Positions 24,201 to 36,341 of a stretch of DNA of 64,000 nt are shown here, piece after piece. Made by a program: the position numbers and the translations under genes. The DNA lies in assembly GCF_004027225.2 (NCBI RefSeq), contig NC_044301.2:18276597-18340596 (forward strand). The letters are read 5' to 3'. This stretch comes from Strigops habroptila. Its lineage: Eukaryota > Chordata > Aves > Psittaciformes > Psittacidae. How positions within the stretch are numbered: position 1 is the stretch's first letter; every line of letters starts with the position of its first letter. The notes beneath the pieces were generated by a model, which ran no database searches, was not told the DNA's origin, and saw only the letters and a list, made by a program, of their open reading frames with translations.

Positions 24201-27200
24201 TATTTGGAAGTTAGGAATTGTCTTGGTTCTACTTAACAGAACCCAAAACCACAGATGTTAATCTTGGTCAAGTTAGTAATTGTTTGCTTTAAGAAAATGT
24301 ACTTCCTATTTTGAGGAAAGATTTATGGAGAGATTTATGTGGGGTTTTTTCCAGTTATTGATTGGTTTAAGAACAGATTCTGAGGAGACAGGCTTAAACT
24401 TGGTGCCTGAAACCAAAGCAATAAAGATATAATTGCTTACTGTGGTTATTCCTTGTTTTGTGTAACCTGTTCCAGGTGGCATTCCAGACCTGCAGTGGTT
24501 GATTTTCCTGAATTATATCAGCAAGTCCAGTAGCATTTCATGACTTCCTATGAATTGTGTCTTGCTTTTCTCTGTAGTAATAGCGTTGTGTTCAAACTGT
24601 GTTAGTTTGTTGTAGTTTGTGTGCTCGAGCGTGTAAGAGTTTCGGCTTGTTAACATGCAGTATCATTCACAGGGAAGTGTTTTTACTCCTTAATTACAGA
24701 ATCCAGCAGAATCCAGCTGCTTCCTAAGTGGTTTTAGCTTATCAACATGCATTCTTTTCCTTTATTCAGAAAATACGGTAAAAGGCTTAGATGAAGATGA
24801 GATGCATTTCCTTGATGAGGTTTCTCGGCAGCAAGAGCTACTAGAAAAGCAACGAAGAGAAGAAGAGCTGAAAGAACTAAACGAATACAGAATATCCTTT
24901 ACATTAAAATGGCTGGTGGTTGTATAGAGGAGGAGAAGAGACAGGGCTGTAGTTTTATTCTGTGGTAAACATTGCTTCTATAGAACTGTGTTACAGAACG
25001 TGTACTATGATAGACTTTTTAACATTTAATGTTTTCTTTGTAACTTTGATCTCCTACTGTAATGTTTGATGTTCCTCCCTCCCCCTCAACCTACACCTCT
25101 TTAGTACTTTTCTTTCCTTCTCCCCCTCCGCGTTGTTTGAGATTTTGGTTTAGTTTTCCCTGTTATTAAGGGCATGAAATACCATAGATAAAAAGAGAAA
25201 AAGAACATGGAGGAAAATCAGCCTATTACTTCTAATCTTTTGCTTTTGCCTTCTTATTGAAAAGTAAATGTTCTTGTTTGTTTTTCTTAACTGCATATTA
25301 GCTGTTTTTAACATACCTGTTTGAAATAACATTTGAATGTCTCTCTGTTATTGTTTTGAAGTCTTATCTACTTTCTTGCTGATAACTGCAGGATGAGAAA
25401 TTATGTACATCTGTGTAGATGTGCTGACTTTCTTCTGGGAAGTCAGTGCCCATGGAGACTCAGCTCCTTTGGGTAACACAGACTTTCAGGCAGTACTAGG
25501 AGCAGGACGGTTTAGCTTTGCTGTTAAATGCCAAATTTTCAAGATATGCTAGAAAATAATATAGGATGCTATAATATAGGATAGGTTACTTTTATTGAAC
25601 CATTTCAAGTAACCTCAGGGAAACTTGCAAAATGACTCATCTGTGTTTTGAAAGTTTTGGTGGTATGCTTTTGAAATAGAAAAGGTGTTTTTGCATCTGC
25701 AGGTTGTTACTAATGGTTTATCAGTACAGTGACAAAAACCAGTGGATGCTAGGTAAATGTGCTGGATCTATAGGCACTGTTCAAGTGCTCTTCCAAACTA
25801 ATAAGAGGAATGTCAACCTCGTGGGTTTGATTATTTGGTCTTTTTCTTGATATAACACCCAATTTAAGCTACCCAGAGGCATTAATTTCAAGGTAAAACC
25901 TATTAATGAACTCATGTGTCTTAAAGGATAAGCACACCTTGGAATATTTTAATGCGCTCTCAAGCACAAGAAATTCATATGCATGGATGCATAGGAATTT
26001 TACTTCCTCCTATGTGAACAACTAAGGGGTTTTGCTTCTTGCCCTATCCAGACCCCACTGGTCTGACAGTGTTTCATAGAATCATAGAATAGTAAGGGTT
26101 GGAAAGGACCTTAAGATCATCGAGTTCCAACCCCCCTGCCATGGGTAGGGATGCCTCCCACTAGACCATGTCGCTCAAGGATTAAAGATTTAAAATTTAA
26201 AGATTTACAGTTGTTTTGGGGGGGTTTTTTTATTTATTTTTTTTTTTTTTTTAAGCCAGTTCCAAGAAGTGTTTGAGAACAGCATCCTCTTGTCTTAAAT
26301 CCTGTGTAAATGTAGGGAAAGTCCCACTCCCAAGAAGCAGGCTTTACTGTAGGACAGCTTTTTAAATGCAGTTGATATTTAAGATCAAGAGGTTTATTTC
26401 TAATGTAGTCTTCCTGAGAGGAGATGCTTCTTGTCTAGATAGTGTTACATTTGCTAATGGCAGCAGTACATAGAAAATCTCCATTAAAAATGCGCTGTGT
26501 CTCTGGTAGTTGAGGAGTGTCAGGAGAATGGCATCCTGGATGGAAGTGAAAAACTTGTAATTTGGTATCATTTAAAAGAAAAGTCTTTGGGTTCCTCAGC
26601 CTGGCTTTTGTAGTGCAGTGTTAGAATACAACAAGGTAACAAATGGACACGTGGAAGTTGAACACTGGCGTGTGGAATCGTGTGTTGCAACATCAACCCA
26701 TGTTTGACGCAATCAGCTTTCAGATTGCTTCTGATAGCCACAGGATGGTACTTCTGTGCCATCTGAAATAAAACTGAGCATGGGTTTTGGCTGAGGTGGC
26801 TTTCAGTTGGGGTAGGGAGCAGTCTGGGTTACTACTGTATCCTTAGGAAAATCCAATAAGGAATGGCATCTGAATGCTCCTAATTGTAAAGTGATTGGAG
26901 ACTTTGAGTGTGTCACTTCAAAGGAAGGTGTAAGGGTTTTTTGATTTGCAGATGTTCAGTGAGGAAAAAAACTATGACTTCACATATATGGTCCATTGAT
27001 GTGAAATTCACTGTCCAATTTGTCTGCAGTAACTGGAGCACCTGTGAAACTCCAGCTTGTGGTGATGTCATCTGATTAGTGGAATTGCAGTCAGGTTAGA
27101 TTTAGGGTTATAAACAAATACCCTTTTAAATTAGTTTGATTTGCCTTTGCTATGTGCAGTTTAAAAGTTTTGCAGAAGTTTTTGTGACTCTGCTGGCACC

Positions 27201-30200
27201 TCATTAACAAACAGGATCTTTGACAGACCTTGCTTCATCAGGGATAGCTGGACACGAACAGTTAGCAGGGGTGGGACTAGGTCCTGCATGGAAGGAGACC
27301 TGTTTAGTGTGTGTGTGCAGTGTGAGTGCGCCTTAATAACAGACCAAACTCTTCCTTATCCCATCTAAGAACCTGCTTAAGCTTCTCCTCCTCATTATAG
27401 GTTTCAGCTGCATCCCACCATTCTAACTGTTTTAAGCTACTTAATTTTTCTGTGCTGTCACAATCTTTTGGGGTAAATCTTGAAGTACGTGCGCCCTTAG
27501 TCAGATGTGTCTCCTTCCTCTTGGGTTTGGTGTTCAAACTGGCAGTAGTAGGGCAGGATGCTGGGTATGTTTATAGGTGCTGGATATGTTGTGCGTTGCA
27601 CCTTTCTGCCTTCAGAAAAGCATCTCCTGATCTGCTGCCTGGATGTCTTTACAAGGAGAGCTGATATTAATACTGAGAGAACTCCAGACCCAGAGGGTGA
27701 AGTCTCTGCTGTCTTGGCCAAAGATGTCAGCTAAATGTCATTACAAATAAGGTTATTTTGATAGAACATGTGAATGAACTTCAGTTGCTGCTGTCAGCAG
27801 AGCTGGCTAAATATATCAGGAGAGGAAGTATCTGTTCTCTCCATTCCTTCCTGGTTGATCCTTAACCCTTAGTTCACAGCACTCTTGCCAAAGTGGGAGT
27901 CGGTATGGACCCAAAGAAGGAAACTGAGAAGAAATTGTCCATGAAGTCAGTGGAAAACAAGAACAAATTCTCTCAGGCAAAGCTGTTAGCAGGAGCTGTG
28001 AAACACAGAAGGTTAGTTTCACACCTCTATAAATTCATGAGGAACGGAACCCAGTTAGCAGTGTAAAGGGAGGCAGGCCAAAACTGCCTTCAGAGAGTGA
28101 GGTGTGAACTTTAGCCCTAAAGAAAAAAGGGGGGAGGTAGAAGAAAAGACCAGCCTTGTTTCCATAGGCTCTCACAAACTGTGGGAAAAACATGAAGCAA
28201 TTCAAATAGATAAGCATGTGTAAAAGCAAGTGGGTAGACTCTTCATTCTAGACTGCCAGGCTTGAGCAATCCTGCTTGGGGATCTAGAGGGAATCTATTT
28301 TACATCTCTATAGATATCAGTGTCACCTCACTTGTGCGATTTCATTCAGGTTTGCATAATGTATCAGCTGATTTTTATCTGTGTTTTAATTGCTGCTGGG
28401 GGCAGCATGGGGGAGACAGTGGTTACAGGAGAGGAGCTTGGTGTACCAATTTGGTCCTGAGGGCATCAGGCAAACTTCCCTTGTTCCTCACTGATTTGCA
28501 CTGATACATCAACACTCTTTCCATCCCAGGGAGATGGCAGCTGGGTTTGTGACCTGTTTGCTGTTTTGATTGTGGCCTGCAAATGCAGCTGCTGGTGTGC
28601 TACAGGTTATGGAGAAACTAGGCATGTAGGACCAGACTTATTTCCCACAGATGAGTTATCTAATACTTAAGATGATTACTGACATCTCAAAATTCAGTCA
28701 GTGTTTTTGTCTCAGAGAATGAGAGATTATTTTAGAAGCTTATCTTGTAGGGTGATGTTTAGCTGCCAGTACAGCAGTAATTGCATGTCTGAAAACTGAA
28801 GTAAGTACTTCCACCACCTATTGTGTGTGGGGTTGGGTAGTTGTTTGGGTTTTTGGAAGGCAGAGAAGAAAAGCCTTGAACTGATAACAAGCAGCCAACA
28901 ATGTTTTGGGGTGTGGGGGTTTTGGGGGGGTTTTTTGTTGTTGTTGTTGGGATTTTTGGGTTTTTGGTTTTGGTTTGTTTTTTTTTTTTTCTTGTAACTA
29001 CTAGTACTTAACACAGTAGAATGTAGAGAAGGAGCTGGCATGTGCTTAATGGCACATCTGAAGTCTGCAGATGGCATCTATTTGAAGAGAGCAGCTTAAC
29101 TGACATGTCAGTGCCATCACAGACTTGCTTTGCAGTCTTCTATTTTTGCTGTCTTATCTTTTGTTGCAAACTGTCCAAAACCAAGTGTAGCATGAGATCA
29201 ACATCTGCTCTCTGAGCTTTGTAGTTTCCTGTAAAGGATTGTATTATTATTAAAACCTTTCATCTTTACTGCATGCTCTGACAGGGACAGGAAAGAGTTA
29301 ATGCATAAGGATGCTCATACTTCATCACTTTAGTTCATCACAGCTGAAGCTGGGAAGCATTTGTTTATGCGGATGGCTTAGGATTGGGAACATGCAAGAG
29401 GGGGGGGGAAAGAAACTGAAACCCTGGAAGGGAAGAGACATGGGTGTTGCACCAGCAACCATGGTAATCATCCACATGAGCAAGCCTGTGGGCATGTGGG
29501 GTGGCTAAAGCTCAGGTCATCATTCTTGATCTCCTTTGAGGTACTTCCAGCTGAATAGGCAGCTCTGGGTTGCTGTGCAAGAGGTCTGACTTGGACTCCA
29601 AGAGTCCAAGTGTGTCTGTTTCCCAGGTTAACCTACTTGCAATGTAGGTGTTGTCTCTGTCTGGGATCCTGCATGTTCCCCGAGGAGCCCCAGTTAATAG
29701 CAGTTAGAAGTGGTGATGGTCATCGGGGGATCCCACTGGCATTTGCTATAGCATTTGAGGCAAAGATGTGACTTTAACTTCACAGTAATTAAATGGTTAC
29801 CTTATGAGGAACAAGACACTTTCTTATTTTGTCCACAGTTCAGATGGTGGTAACAGTGTGAAGAGGTTGAAACTAGATACTGATCATGATGAAAAGAATC
29901 AAGGTATGTCCTGATTTCTGCATGTGGGAAGCTGGCTGTCTCTCACCTGAACAGCAACTGACTTGGTGTTAAATCTGATAGAGGATTTGCTTGTCTGGTC
30001 CTTCATTATGCAAGACAGCACAGACCGCAGGTGGCATGTTCTCTCTTAAAGCAGCAGAAATGGTAACTATAGGTGCTGACAGCAGCCTTCATAGAAAATG
30101 GGGCTGGAGGGAACCTCTACAGGTCATCAGTCTGTCCCCTGCCTAAACTATTCCTGATGGGTGTTTGTCTAAGCTGCTCTTAAATCTCCACAGATAGAGA

Positions 30201-31229
30201 TTGTGCACCCTCCTTAGGCAGTTTATTCTACTGCATAACTGATTTTACTCTTAAGGAGTTCTACCTGATAACTAATAGGAGTCTCCTTGGCTGCATTTTG
30301 AGCCTAATGCTTGTTCTGCCAAGAGGAGACATGGAGAACATATCACCCCTTCCTCTTCACAGCAGCATTTGATGTATTTGTATATATCCACTATTAGCTT
30401 TTAATGCTATGAAGTGATCTTTTCCATCCTGAAACCAATTTGTTTCAGAAAATTATGGGGAACTAGAAGAAAAATTAAGTTGCATTTCAGTCTTAGCTGT
30501 CAGGATACTCTGACACAGATAGGATGAGTCGCAATTGTGTAATAGCAACCCAAGGCGCTTCCTGAATCTCCTTCTGTTCAGTAAACTTTTAGAACACTAG
30601 AAATAATTAATTAGCTGTGGAAGATGGGAGATGTTGACTGGCAGAATAAAGCTTTTCCCCAACTATGCTGTTATATTGCAAAAAAATACTCAATTGCACA
30701 AAGCAGAGCTATTTATTCTTATTTAGTGGGTTTGGTACTTGACAAGCATCAAACTGACAGCTTCAGAATGAAAATCTGTAATGCCAGCATAGAGCTGGAC
30801 TGAAACTAGTGATGAGGAGGAAAAAAAATAAATCCCCTGAGGTAGCAAGTCCTTCCTGTCAGAATAGCTTCATTGCAACATAAAGCTGCCTTATGCTTTA
30901 ATTAAATCCTGCAATCATCCACTGCTGTGGCAATAGCAGGTAACTGACACAAGGCTGATTAAAAGCCCTTTTCCTGTGTGCTCGTTTTTGACCGTGGTAC
31001 CTCTCTTTCAGAAAAACCATCCTGTGTTCCCTTGGGGAGCAGCTCAGTGGGAGGCTCCACAGTCCACTGTCCCTCAGCAGCCGTGTGCATTGGGATCCTG
31101 CCTGGCCTGGGCGCCTACTCGGGCAGCAGTGATTCCGAGTCCAGCTCGGATAGCGAAGGCACTATTAATTCCACTGGGAAGATCGTCTCTTCTGTCTTCC
31201 GTAGCAACAATTTCTTTGATGGTCCATAA
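21085..31229 (+). CDS. PSME3IP1: PSME3-interacting protein 1 (FAM192A/NIP30)
   Basis: Six coding exons join to 768 nt (255 aa plus stop): 21085-21214, 21405-21503, 24770-24891, 27878-28011, 29839-29903, 31012-31229. Reading frames and phases agree at each junction. The product matches vertebrate PSME3IP1/NIP30 (254 aa in human). It carries the N-terminal signature [20 protein letters not shown], the charged helix [20 protein letters not shown] (about residues 91-110), [15 protein letters not shown] (about 146-160), and the Ser/Asp/Glu-rich tail [15 protein letters not shown] (220-234). The family protein is nuclear, binds the proteasome activator PA28-gamma (PSME3) and favours its pairing with the 20S proteasome. 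The acidic serine tail is a CK2-type phosphorylation region needed for that binding. Intron 4 is AT-AC (U12-type); the others are GT-AG. The gene appears intact. Confidence 0.95.
21405..21503 (+). other. PSME3IP1: PSME3IP1 exon 3
   Basis: Between TTTCAG and GTAAGC. It encodes [19 protein letters not shown] and the following Lys/Glu-rich helix ending KFKF. Confidence 0.95.
21874..22442 (+). repeat. Solo LTR in intron 3, TSD AACTC
   Basis: From TGTCCTGGTTTCAGC to CCACAACA, in the same orientation as PSME3IP1. Perfect 5-bp duplications AACTC lie at 21869-21873 and 22443-22447. It keeps the promoter part (CCCAGTATACAGACTGG; the family TATA box is mutated to TATACAG). Confidence 0.95.
22448..23273. 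other. Intron 3 of PSME3IP1, no other feature
   Basis: AT-rich intronic DNA; nothing recognised. Confidence 0.5.
23274..23484 (-). mobile_element. CR1 LINE, 3' end fragment in intron 3
   Basis: Antisense CR1 terminus: AATCCTAGAATCACAAGAG, then TTCCAACCCCCTGCCATGGG, ending where the segment equivalent to KFFTVRVV begins. Confidence 0.92.
23485..24769. other. Intron 3 of PSME3IP1, 3' part
   Basis: Non-coding DNA up to the acceptor at 24769; nothing recognised. Confidence 0.5.
24770..24891 (+). other. PSME3IP1: PSME3IP1 exon 4
   Basis: The acceptor is TTTATTCAG. The exon ends in AGA of ELNEYR at phase 0 and is followed by ATATCCTTTA, a U12-type 5' splice site. No GT donor keeps the reading frame here. 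Confidence 0.93.
26074..26178 (-). mobile_element. CR1 LINE, terminal fragment in the U12 intron
   Basis: About 100 bp of antisense CR1 3' end: CATAGAATCATAGAATAG, then TTCCAACCCCCCTGCCATGG. A T-rich tract follows at about 26216-26253. Confidence 0.9.
27859..27866 (+). promoter_or_regulatory. U12 branch site
   Basis: TCCTTAAC, an exact match to the minor-spliceosome branch consensus, placed 12 bases before the AC end of the intron. Confidence 0.9.
27878..28011 (+). other. PSME3IP1: PSME3IP1 exon 5
   Basis: Starts directly after the AC at 27876-27877. It encodes [19 protein letters not shown] through [10 protein letters not shown] and ends AG|GTTAGT. Confidence 0.93.
28903..28992 (+). repeat. 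G/T-rich simple repeat in intron 5
   Basis: Runs of G (TTTTGGGGTGTGGGGG, then a 7-G run) followed by T-rich and GTT repeats. It could form a G-quadruplex on the plus (RNA-sense) strand. Confidence 0.6.
29839..29903 (+). other. PSME3IP1: PSME3IP1 exon 6
   Basis: The acceptor is GTCCACAG and the donor CAAG|GTATGT. It encodes [19 protein letters not shown] and KNQ. Confidence 0.95.
30090..30450 (-). mobile_element. Old CR1 LINE fragment in intron 6
   Basis: Antisense sequence resembling the 3' part of an older CR1 subfamily: TGGAGGGAACCTCTACAGGT, CCTAAACTATTCCTGATGGG and TTCTGCCAAGAGGAGACA. It is clearly more diverged than the other CR1s here. Confidence 0.65.
31012..31229 (+). other. PSME3IP1: PSME3IP1 exon 7 (stop codon)
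   Basis: The acceptor is TCTTTCAG. It encodes residues 184-255, including [19 protein letters not shown] and the acidic serine tail, with TAA at 31227-31229. Confidence 0.96.
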
Positions 31230-32375
31230 TGAAATCCCTCCATGTGTAATGTAGTGCAGAGTATCTTCCAAAGCCCTGATGGATGCTTGATGCATCCCTC
31301 TGCCCCAAATGGAATCTTTCTAGCTAACCTTGCAATGTTAATACACTCAGATACTCCTAAAATAGCTGATTATATTCCACCACCACCCCCAACTTTCCAT
31401 TTCTGGGGTGCATACTGAGCCTGTAAGAAAGGCTGCCATCCTAAACCAGAAGGCACACCTAGTAACTGTCATGGTTTAAGCCCAGTCGATAACTCAGAAA
31501 CATGCAGCTGCTCGCTCACTCCCCCTCTTCTCCTTCCCTCCCCCCCCCCCCGAGGGATGGGGAGGAGAATCAAAAGAAGGTAGATCCCGCAGGTTGAGAT
31601 GAGAACAGCCCAGTAACTAAGGTATAATACAAAATCACTACTGCTACCACCAATAATAATAATAAGGGAAATAACAAGGGGAAAGAATATAAAACTAAAA
31701 GGAGAAAGGGAAAAAAACAATAAACACAAGAGATGACCAATACAATTGCTCGCCACCTGCCAAATGATACTTAGCCTGACCCGAGCAGTGATCTGGGCCT
31801 TCCGGGTAACTCCCCCCAGTTTCTATACTGGGCATGACATGCTGTGGTATGGAATACCCCTTTGGCTATTTTGGGTCAGGTGTCCTGTCTCTGCTTCCTC
31901 CCAGCTTCCCCTCCTCCCTGGCAGAGCATGAGACTGAAAAGTCCTTGGTCAGAGTAAGCATTACTTAGCAACAACTAAAGACATCGGTGTGTTATCAGCG
32001 TTGTTCTCAGACTAAAGTCAAAAACACAGCACTGCACCAGCTACTAAGAAGGAGAAAAATAGCTGTTACAGCTGAACCCAGGACATAACGTAATGAAGGT
32101 CTGAGGGTAGGGAGGAGAGAGCCTTGTCTTTAAGATTTTTATGGAAAGAATGAATTCTGGTGATGTAAGAAGTTTGCACAAGACTAACAGGAAAAAATAC
32201 TCACTTGAAGCAATGAAGTCTTGTAGAAAGAGCCATGTGTTCTGTTTTAAAATGTTATTTTTATTCTGTATTTGAGAAATGGGGGCAGAACAAAAATTCA
32301 AGCAGATGGTGAGGTGTAGATTGCCATGACACTGTAAAGAAGTTTTAGTGTTGCATGATTAAAGACATTGAATGC
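31230..32375 (+). other. PSME3IP1: 3' UTR of PSME3IP1 with ATTAAA signal
   Basis: No AATAAA follows the stop codon before the LTR at 31467. The first plausible signal is ATTAAA at 32358-32363, followed by a T-rich stretch and GATTGTGCC, which would end the transcript near 32375. If so, the 3' UTR is about 1.15 kb, more than half of it antisense LTR. The end point is inferred. Confidence 0.5.
31467..32085 (-). repeat. Solo LTR in the probable 3' UTR
   Basis: Antisense LTR of the main ERV family, TGTCATGGTTTAAGCCC to CCCAGGACA. The flanks share TAAC (GTAAC on the left, TAACG on the right), compatible with a target duplication that has changed by one base. It contains a C-run at about 31541-31551. 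Confidence 0.88.
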
Positions 32376-35083
32376 ATTTTTTTTTATCTCTGATTGTGCC
32401 ATTCGTAATTGTTCCCGTTCCATTAAGCAGTTTCTGCACTACCCAGCCAGCCTCTTCCTCAACCTGCCATCCAGGAGAGGTGTAAGCCAGCCTCCTATGA
32501 ATGCAGAGGATGAGGGGAAGCTCTTGTTCCAAGTGAGCTGGCAGGAGCTGCAGTTGGCTTTCTGCTCCAAGGCCATTGCTCCCGCACTGGCTCTTGATAA
32601 GTCAATCGGCTTTTCTGCAGCAGTGTCCTGAACAGCATGAATCTAGAGTGGGTGGGATTCCCCAGTTCAGCCGAACCTCTTTGTGCAGAAGCTGGGGAAC
32701 TCCACCATCCTTTGCAGTCAGTGGGTTTTGAAGTTGTTTTGGATTTAAGGAACCTTACATAGGTGTGTTTCTGGGTGCTGTGGACCAGGGAGCCAGGCAG
32801 GAGTGAGAAGTAGGCTGTGGAAGCTGAGGGTCCATCCTTTTCATCTCTATGCAAATAGCACAGATGGGAGGTCGGTGGGTTGGAACAGCTCAGCTGGGCC
32901 ACTTGGAGGTAGAAATGCCTTTGTGACAGTCTCCCTCACAGCAGTCCTGCTCTTGGTACCACACGTGGTATATGTGTTGCTGAGAAGACAGCTGATGGGC
33001 ACATGCCAGAGGGCAGTTATCCGTGTGACACTGAGCAACTGGTAAGAGCAGCTGGGATAAAAGCAGGGAAAGCTGAAGGCCTTTAGTTGGATTCATGCCT
33101 TAGCTTGAGTGTTGAACTTCCCCAAAGGAAACAAGGGGAGTTATGCTCACAGTGAAGCTATCCTTAGCTAAACACCTTTTCTGTTTGCACAGTGCTGTTC
33201 CACAATCAGATCCTTACAAACATTAATTCCTGCCCTGTTCTTCTGGGCTGCCTGGCACCTCTTGTGTTTGCTTCACAGCTGCTCCTGCCTCTTCTCTAGC
33301 TATTGTAATTATGGCACTTTCAGGTGGAAAACAGCTAGAGCTCTTGCTGCCTCCCTAATGCTTTGGTTTTGATGACTTTCATCATACTTAGCTATGGAGT
33401 AAAATGGAATGGGTGCACCAAAAAAATGCCTGTTTTTTCTTGAAAGTTGAATTTGCAGGAGCCTTGAGCAGTTAGTGTGAGAGATGTAGTTGTCTCCCTG
33501 GCATTAAGCATAATCTCTATTGAGAGAGTCAGAACAGCCTGGCCTGGCTGTCAACATACTGGGGTCATTTTCCTGAGTGATATTTCACACAATTGCAGTG
33601 AAAGTGGCCGATTTGGACAACTTCATAAGGGGAATTGCTAGTCAGTTGCAGCAGATGTCACCGTGGTGGTCAACAGGGGCTGTAGGTGAGATCAAGAGGG
33701 GATGTTGGACTGTGCAAGGCCAGGAGGAGACGTAATTCAGTAAAAGCAGGTGTGGGAGCCCTCTGCTTTCCTCTTGTTCCCAGAAAACCAGGAATAAGGC
33801 ACTTGGGGAACTCACACAAACCTTTGGGTGAGCCACCTCTGCTGTTCTTGTGGCCTGGCCTGTGCCAACAAACTGCAGAGCTGGCGCAGCTTGTCACTCT
33901 GTCCGTTGGTCCCATTTTCCTTCTTAAAGTCAGAAGCCATCTGATGTTAAAATACTTAAGGGCATTGCGAGACATGCTGGGACATGAGGAGTGCAAAGGG
34001 TGGAGGATAAATCAGCAGCTGTGGCAGTAACCTTGCCCCAGGGCTGATGTGCTGGAGAAGCGCTGGCTCCAGCAATGCTGGCAGTCAGTGGTGGATTTCT
34101 TTATTATTTAGGAAAAACCATGACTGCATAGTGCATGCTTCACCCCCTCCCTAGGGACAGCTTTGTAAACTGAATGTTGTCTGTGCTAGTTGTTAAAGCT
34201 TCACAGAAGTGTTAAAAAAAACCTCCAAACCCCCACAAACACTCTACTAGCAGAAGAGCTTACTAGCTGATGCAGCTGCACAGGAGGTTCATCTATGGAA
34301 AGAAAAAAAACCCCACATTTTCTTCCAGAGCCACAGACTCTGATCTGGAAGCTGAGCTGTGTGTACAGCATTATTTTTAAGCAAGCCATACTTCAAAGGC
34401 TGCTTCTCCATTTGGAAAAGGGTGATGCTGGTTGGGCTTTTTCCCTTCCAGGGGGCTTTGCAAGGCAAATACTTCTCAGAGCAGTCCCACCTCTCCCAAG
34501 AGATGGGGTCTCACCCAGTGCCATGCTCGGAGCAACTGTACCATCAGCTTTGGCTCTGTGCTTTGGCTGAGCTGTGACTCGGTGGCAGTGGTGGCAACCA
34601 CACATTTGCTAGTAGTGGTCAGTGGCAATGGGCACAGCCAGTAACACATGCATGTGCAAATGGGCTGCAGGCTTCACACAGATGCCAACCTCCCACCCAA
34701 GTGCTTTTGCTAATGAGGAGAAGTCTGTGTTTGGAGTGAGGCTGGTGATCCCTGCATTGTATTCAACTTTTTACCTGCCAGCTTCAAAAGCCCTTAATCT
34801 AGTTAACAACAGAAGAAAGCAGCAATTAGCACTGGAGACAGCATGTTGCTGATGAGCAGCTCAAAGGAGCTGCTGGAGAGCAGGATTTCATTATCCAGCC
34901 CATCTTCTCCCAGGCAGCAGGGGAGCTTTTGTTACTCAGAATTGGAAAAGTGTCTAGGGACAAAGCAGCAGTGAACTATGAAGCTCCCTTTGCCACTTGG
35001 TTGTGAGTTCACCAGTGTTTTCCACACACACAGTGTGTGCACACACCAGCTCCCTGCCCTTGGCTCAAGCAGGCACTGAATCC
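32376..35083. other. Gene-free stretch between PSME3IP1 and the copine remnant
   Basis: No exon recognised. The missing 3' exons of the copine remnant were looked for here on the minus strand (second half of the A domain and C-terminus) and were not seen. Confidence 0.5.
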
Positions 35084-35480
35084 TAGAATCACAGAGTTGT
35101 TTGGGTTGGAAGGGACCTTAAAACTCATCCAGGTTGCTCCAAGCCCCTGTGTCCAACCTGGCCTTGAACACTGCTGGGGATGGGGCAGCCACAGCTTCTC
35201 CAGGCAACCTGTGCCAGCGCCTCACCACCCTCACTGGGAAGAACTGTCTCAGATCTCATCTCAATCTCCCCTCTGGCAGGTTAAAGCCATTCCCCCTTGT
35301 CCTGTCCCTACAGGCGCTTGTCCAAAGCCCTTCTCCAGGTTTCTTGTAGCCCCTTTAGGCGCTGGAGCTGCTCTAAGGTCTCCCCGGAGCCTTCTCTTCT
35401 CCAGGCTGAGCAAGCCAAGCTCTCTCAGCCTGGCTCCAGAGAAGAGCTGCTCCAGTCCTCGCAGCATCATCACACCCCTA
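35084..35480 (-). mobile_element. CR1 LINE, 3' fragment with internal deletion
   Basis: Antisense CR1: AATCCTAGAATCACAGAG terminus, then a jump that removes the segment around the CATGGCAGGG motif, then RGLEQLFSGARLRELGLLSL-type coding sequence. It may extend to about 35640. Confidence 0.88.
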
Positions 35481-35640
35481 AGAGGACACCCTGGCCACCT
35501 CCAGCAAGGCTGGACCACTGGCTGCAGCTCCCAGAGCACATGGGCATCTCAGCATCCCTTCACCCACCAGCTTCGCCCTCCAAAACCAGGCTGGCACCAG
35601 CTCCCTTCTGGACCAGCATGACTGAGCATGGCTGCATGGG

Positions 35641-36341
35641 GCCCCTGTGCTGACTAGCAGCTTTTTGACCTACGGATGAGAATGCTTGGATAGACTAATT
35701 AACAGGGAATTCCAGGACTGCCAAGCAGCTGGAGTGCCTGCACAGGAACCCCAAGCCTGGCCCTGAGCCCACTGCCACTTGTTCAAGTGGCGTGAAAAGC
35801 AAGGATCAAATTGAGCCTTCCCGTGGTTTTCTGCAATTCCCCCTTAAATATAAAAAAACTCTTCAAAGGGGAATAGCAGAAAGGTCTTCTGGTTCAGATT
35901 TGGCCATCAGCCATATCAGAAGCATCATGCTTTATGCCACGGCACAGGCTTGCTCACTCCTGCTGTTTGCAGGGCTGGATGTGCACCCCTGGAGAGGTCT
36001 TCATGGAGGAGAGGGATATGCTTCCTCCAGCTGTTTGTTGTTGAAGGAAAATAAGCCAAAGGTTTGAAGCCATGCTTAGCCTCTTCCCTGTTGCTCATGT
36101 TTCCCACCTGTGCCAGGGCAGCAGCCTCACTATCCTCATGCCCCCCCCCAAGGACTGTCCGGTCCATCCTGCACCAGGACAGTCCTGCAGCATGCAGGAG
36201 CAGGGGGCTGTTTTGAAAGGAAGAACCATGCTCCTCAGGACTATTATTCCATCCATAAGGACAGAGGCTGCCTCCTCAGAACAAAGCCCCTTGGAGCTCA
36301 GCAGAGGATGTTTTAGGAAAAAAATTAGGAGAGAACAAAGT
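35641..36341. other. Gene-free stretch
   Basis: Nothing supported; short open frames overlap on both strands. Confidence 0.45.

Larger units (their letters stand above)
24892..27877 (+). other. PSME3IP1: AT-AC U12-type intron of PSME3IP1
   Basis: The intron begins ATATCCTTTA and ends TTCAC, with TCCTTAAC at 27859-27866 as branch site, its branch adenosine about 12 bases from the end. All three elements match the minor-spliceosome AT-AC consensus. Joining AGA to AGC restores a continuous protein (EYR then [15 protein letters not shown]) of the same length as the human protein in this region. Using the nearby CAG instead would break the frame. Confidence 0.92.

Noticed and set aside
27871..27880. 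A standard CAG acceptor for exon 5
   Set aside because: Using CAG at 27877-27879 shifts the frame and loses the conserved protein. The AC end fits the frame and the U12 branch site.
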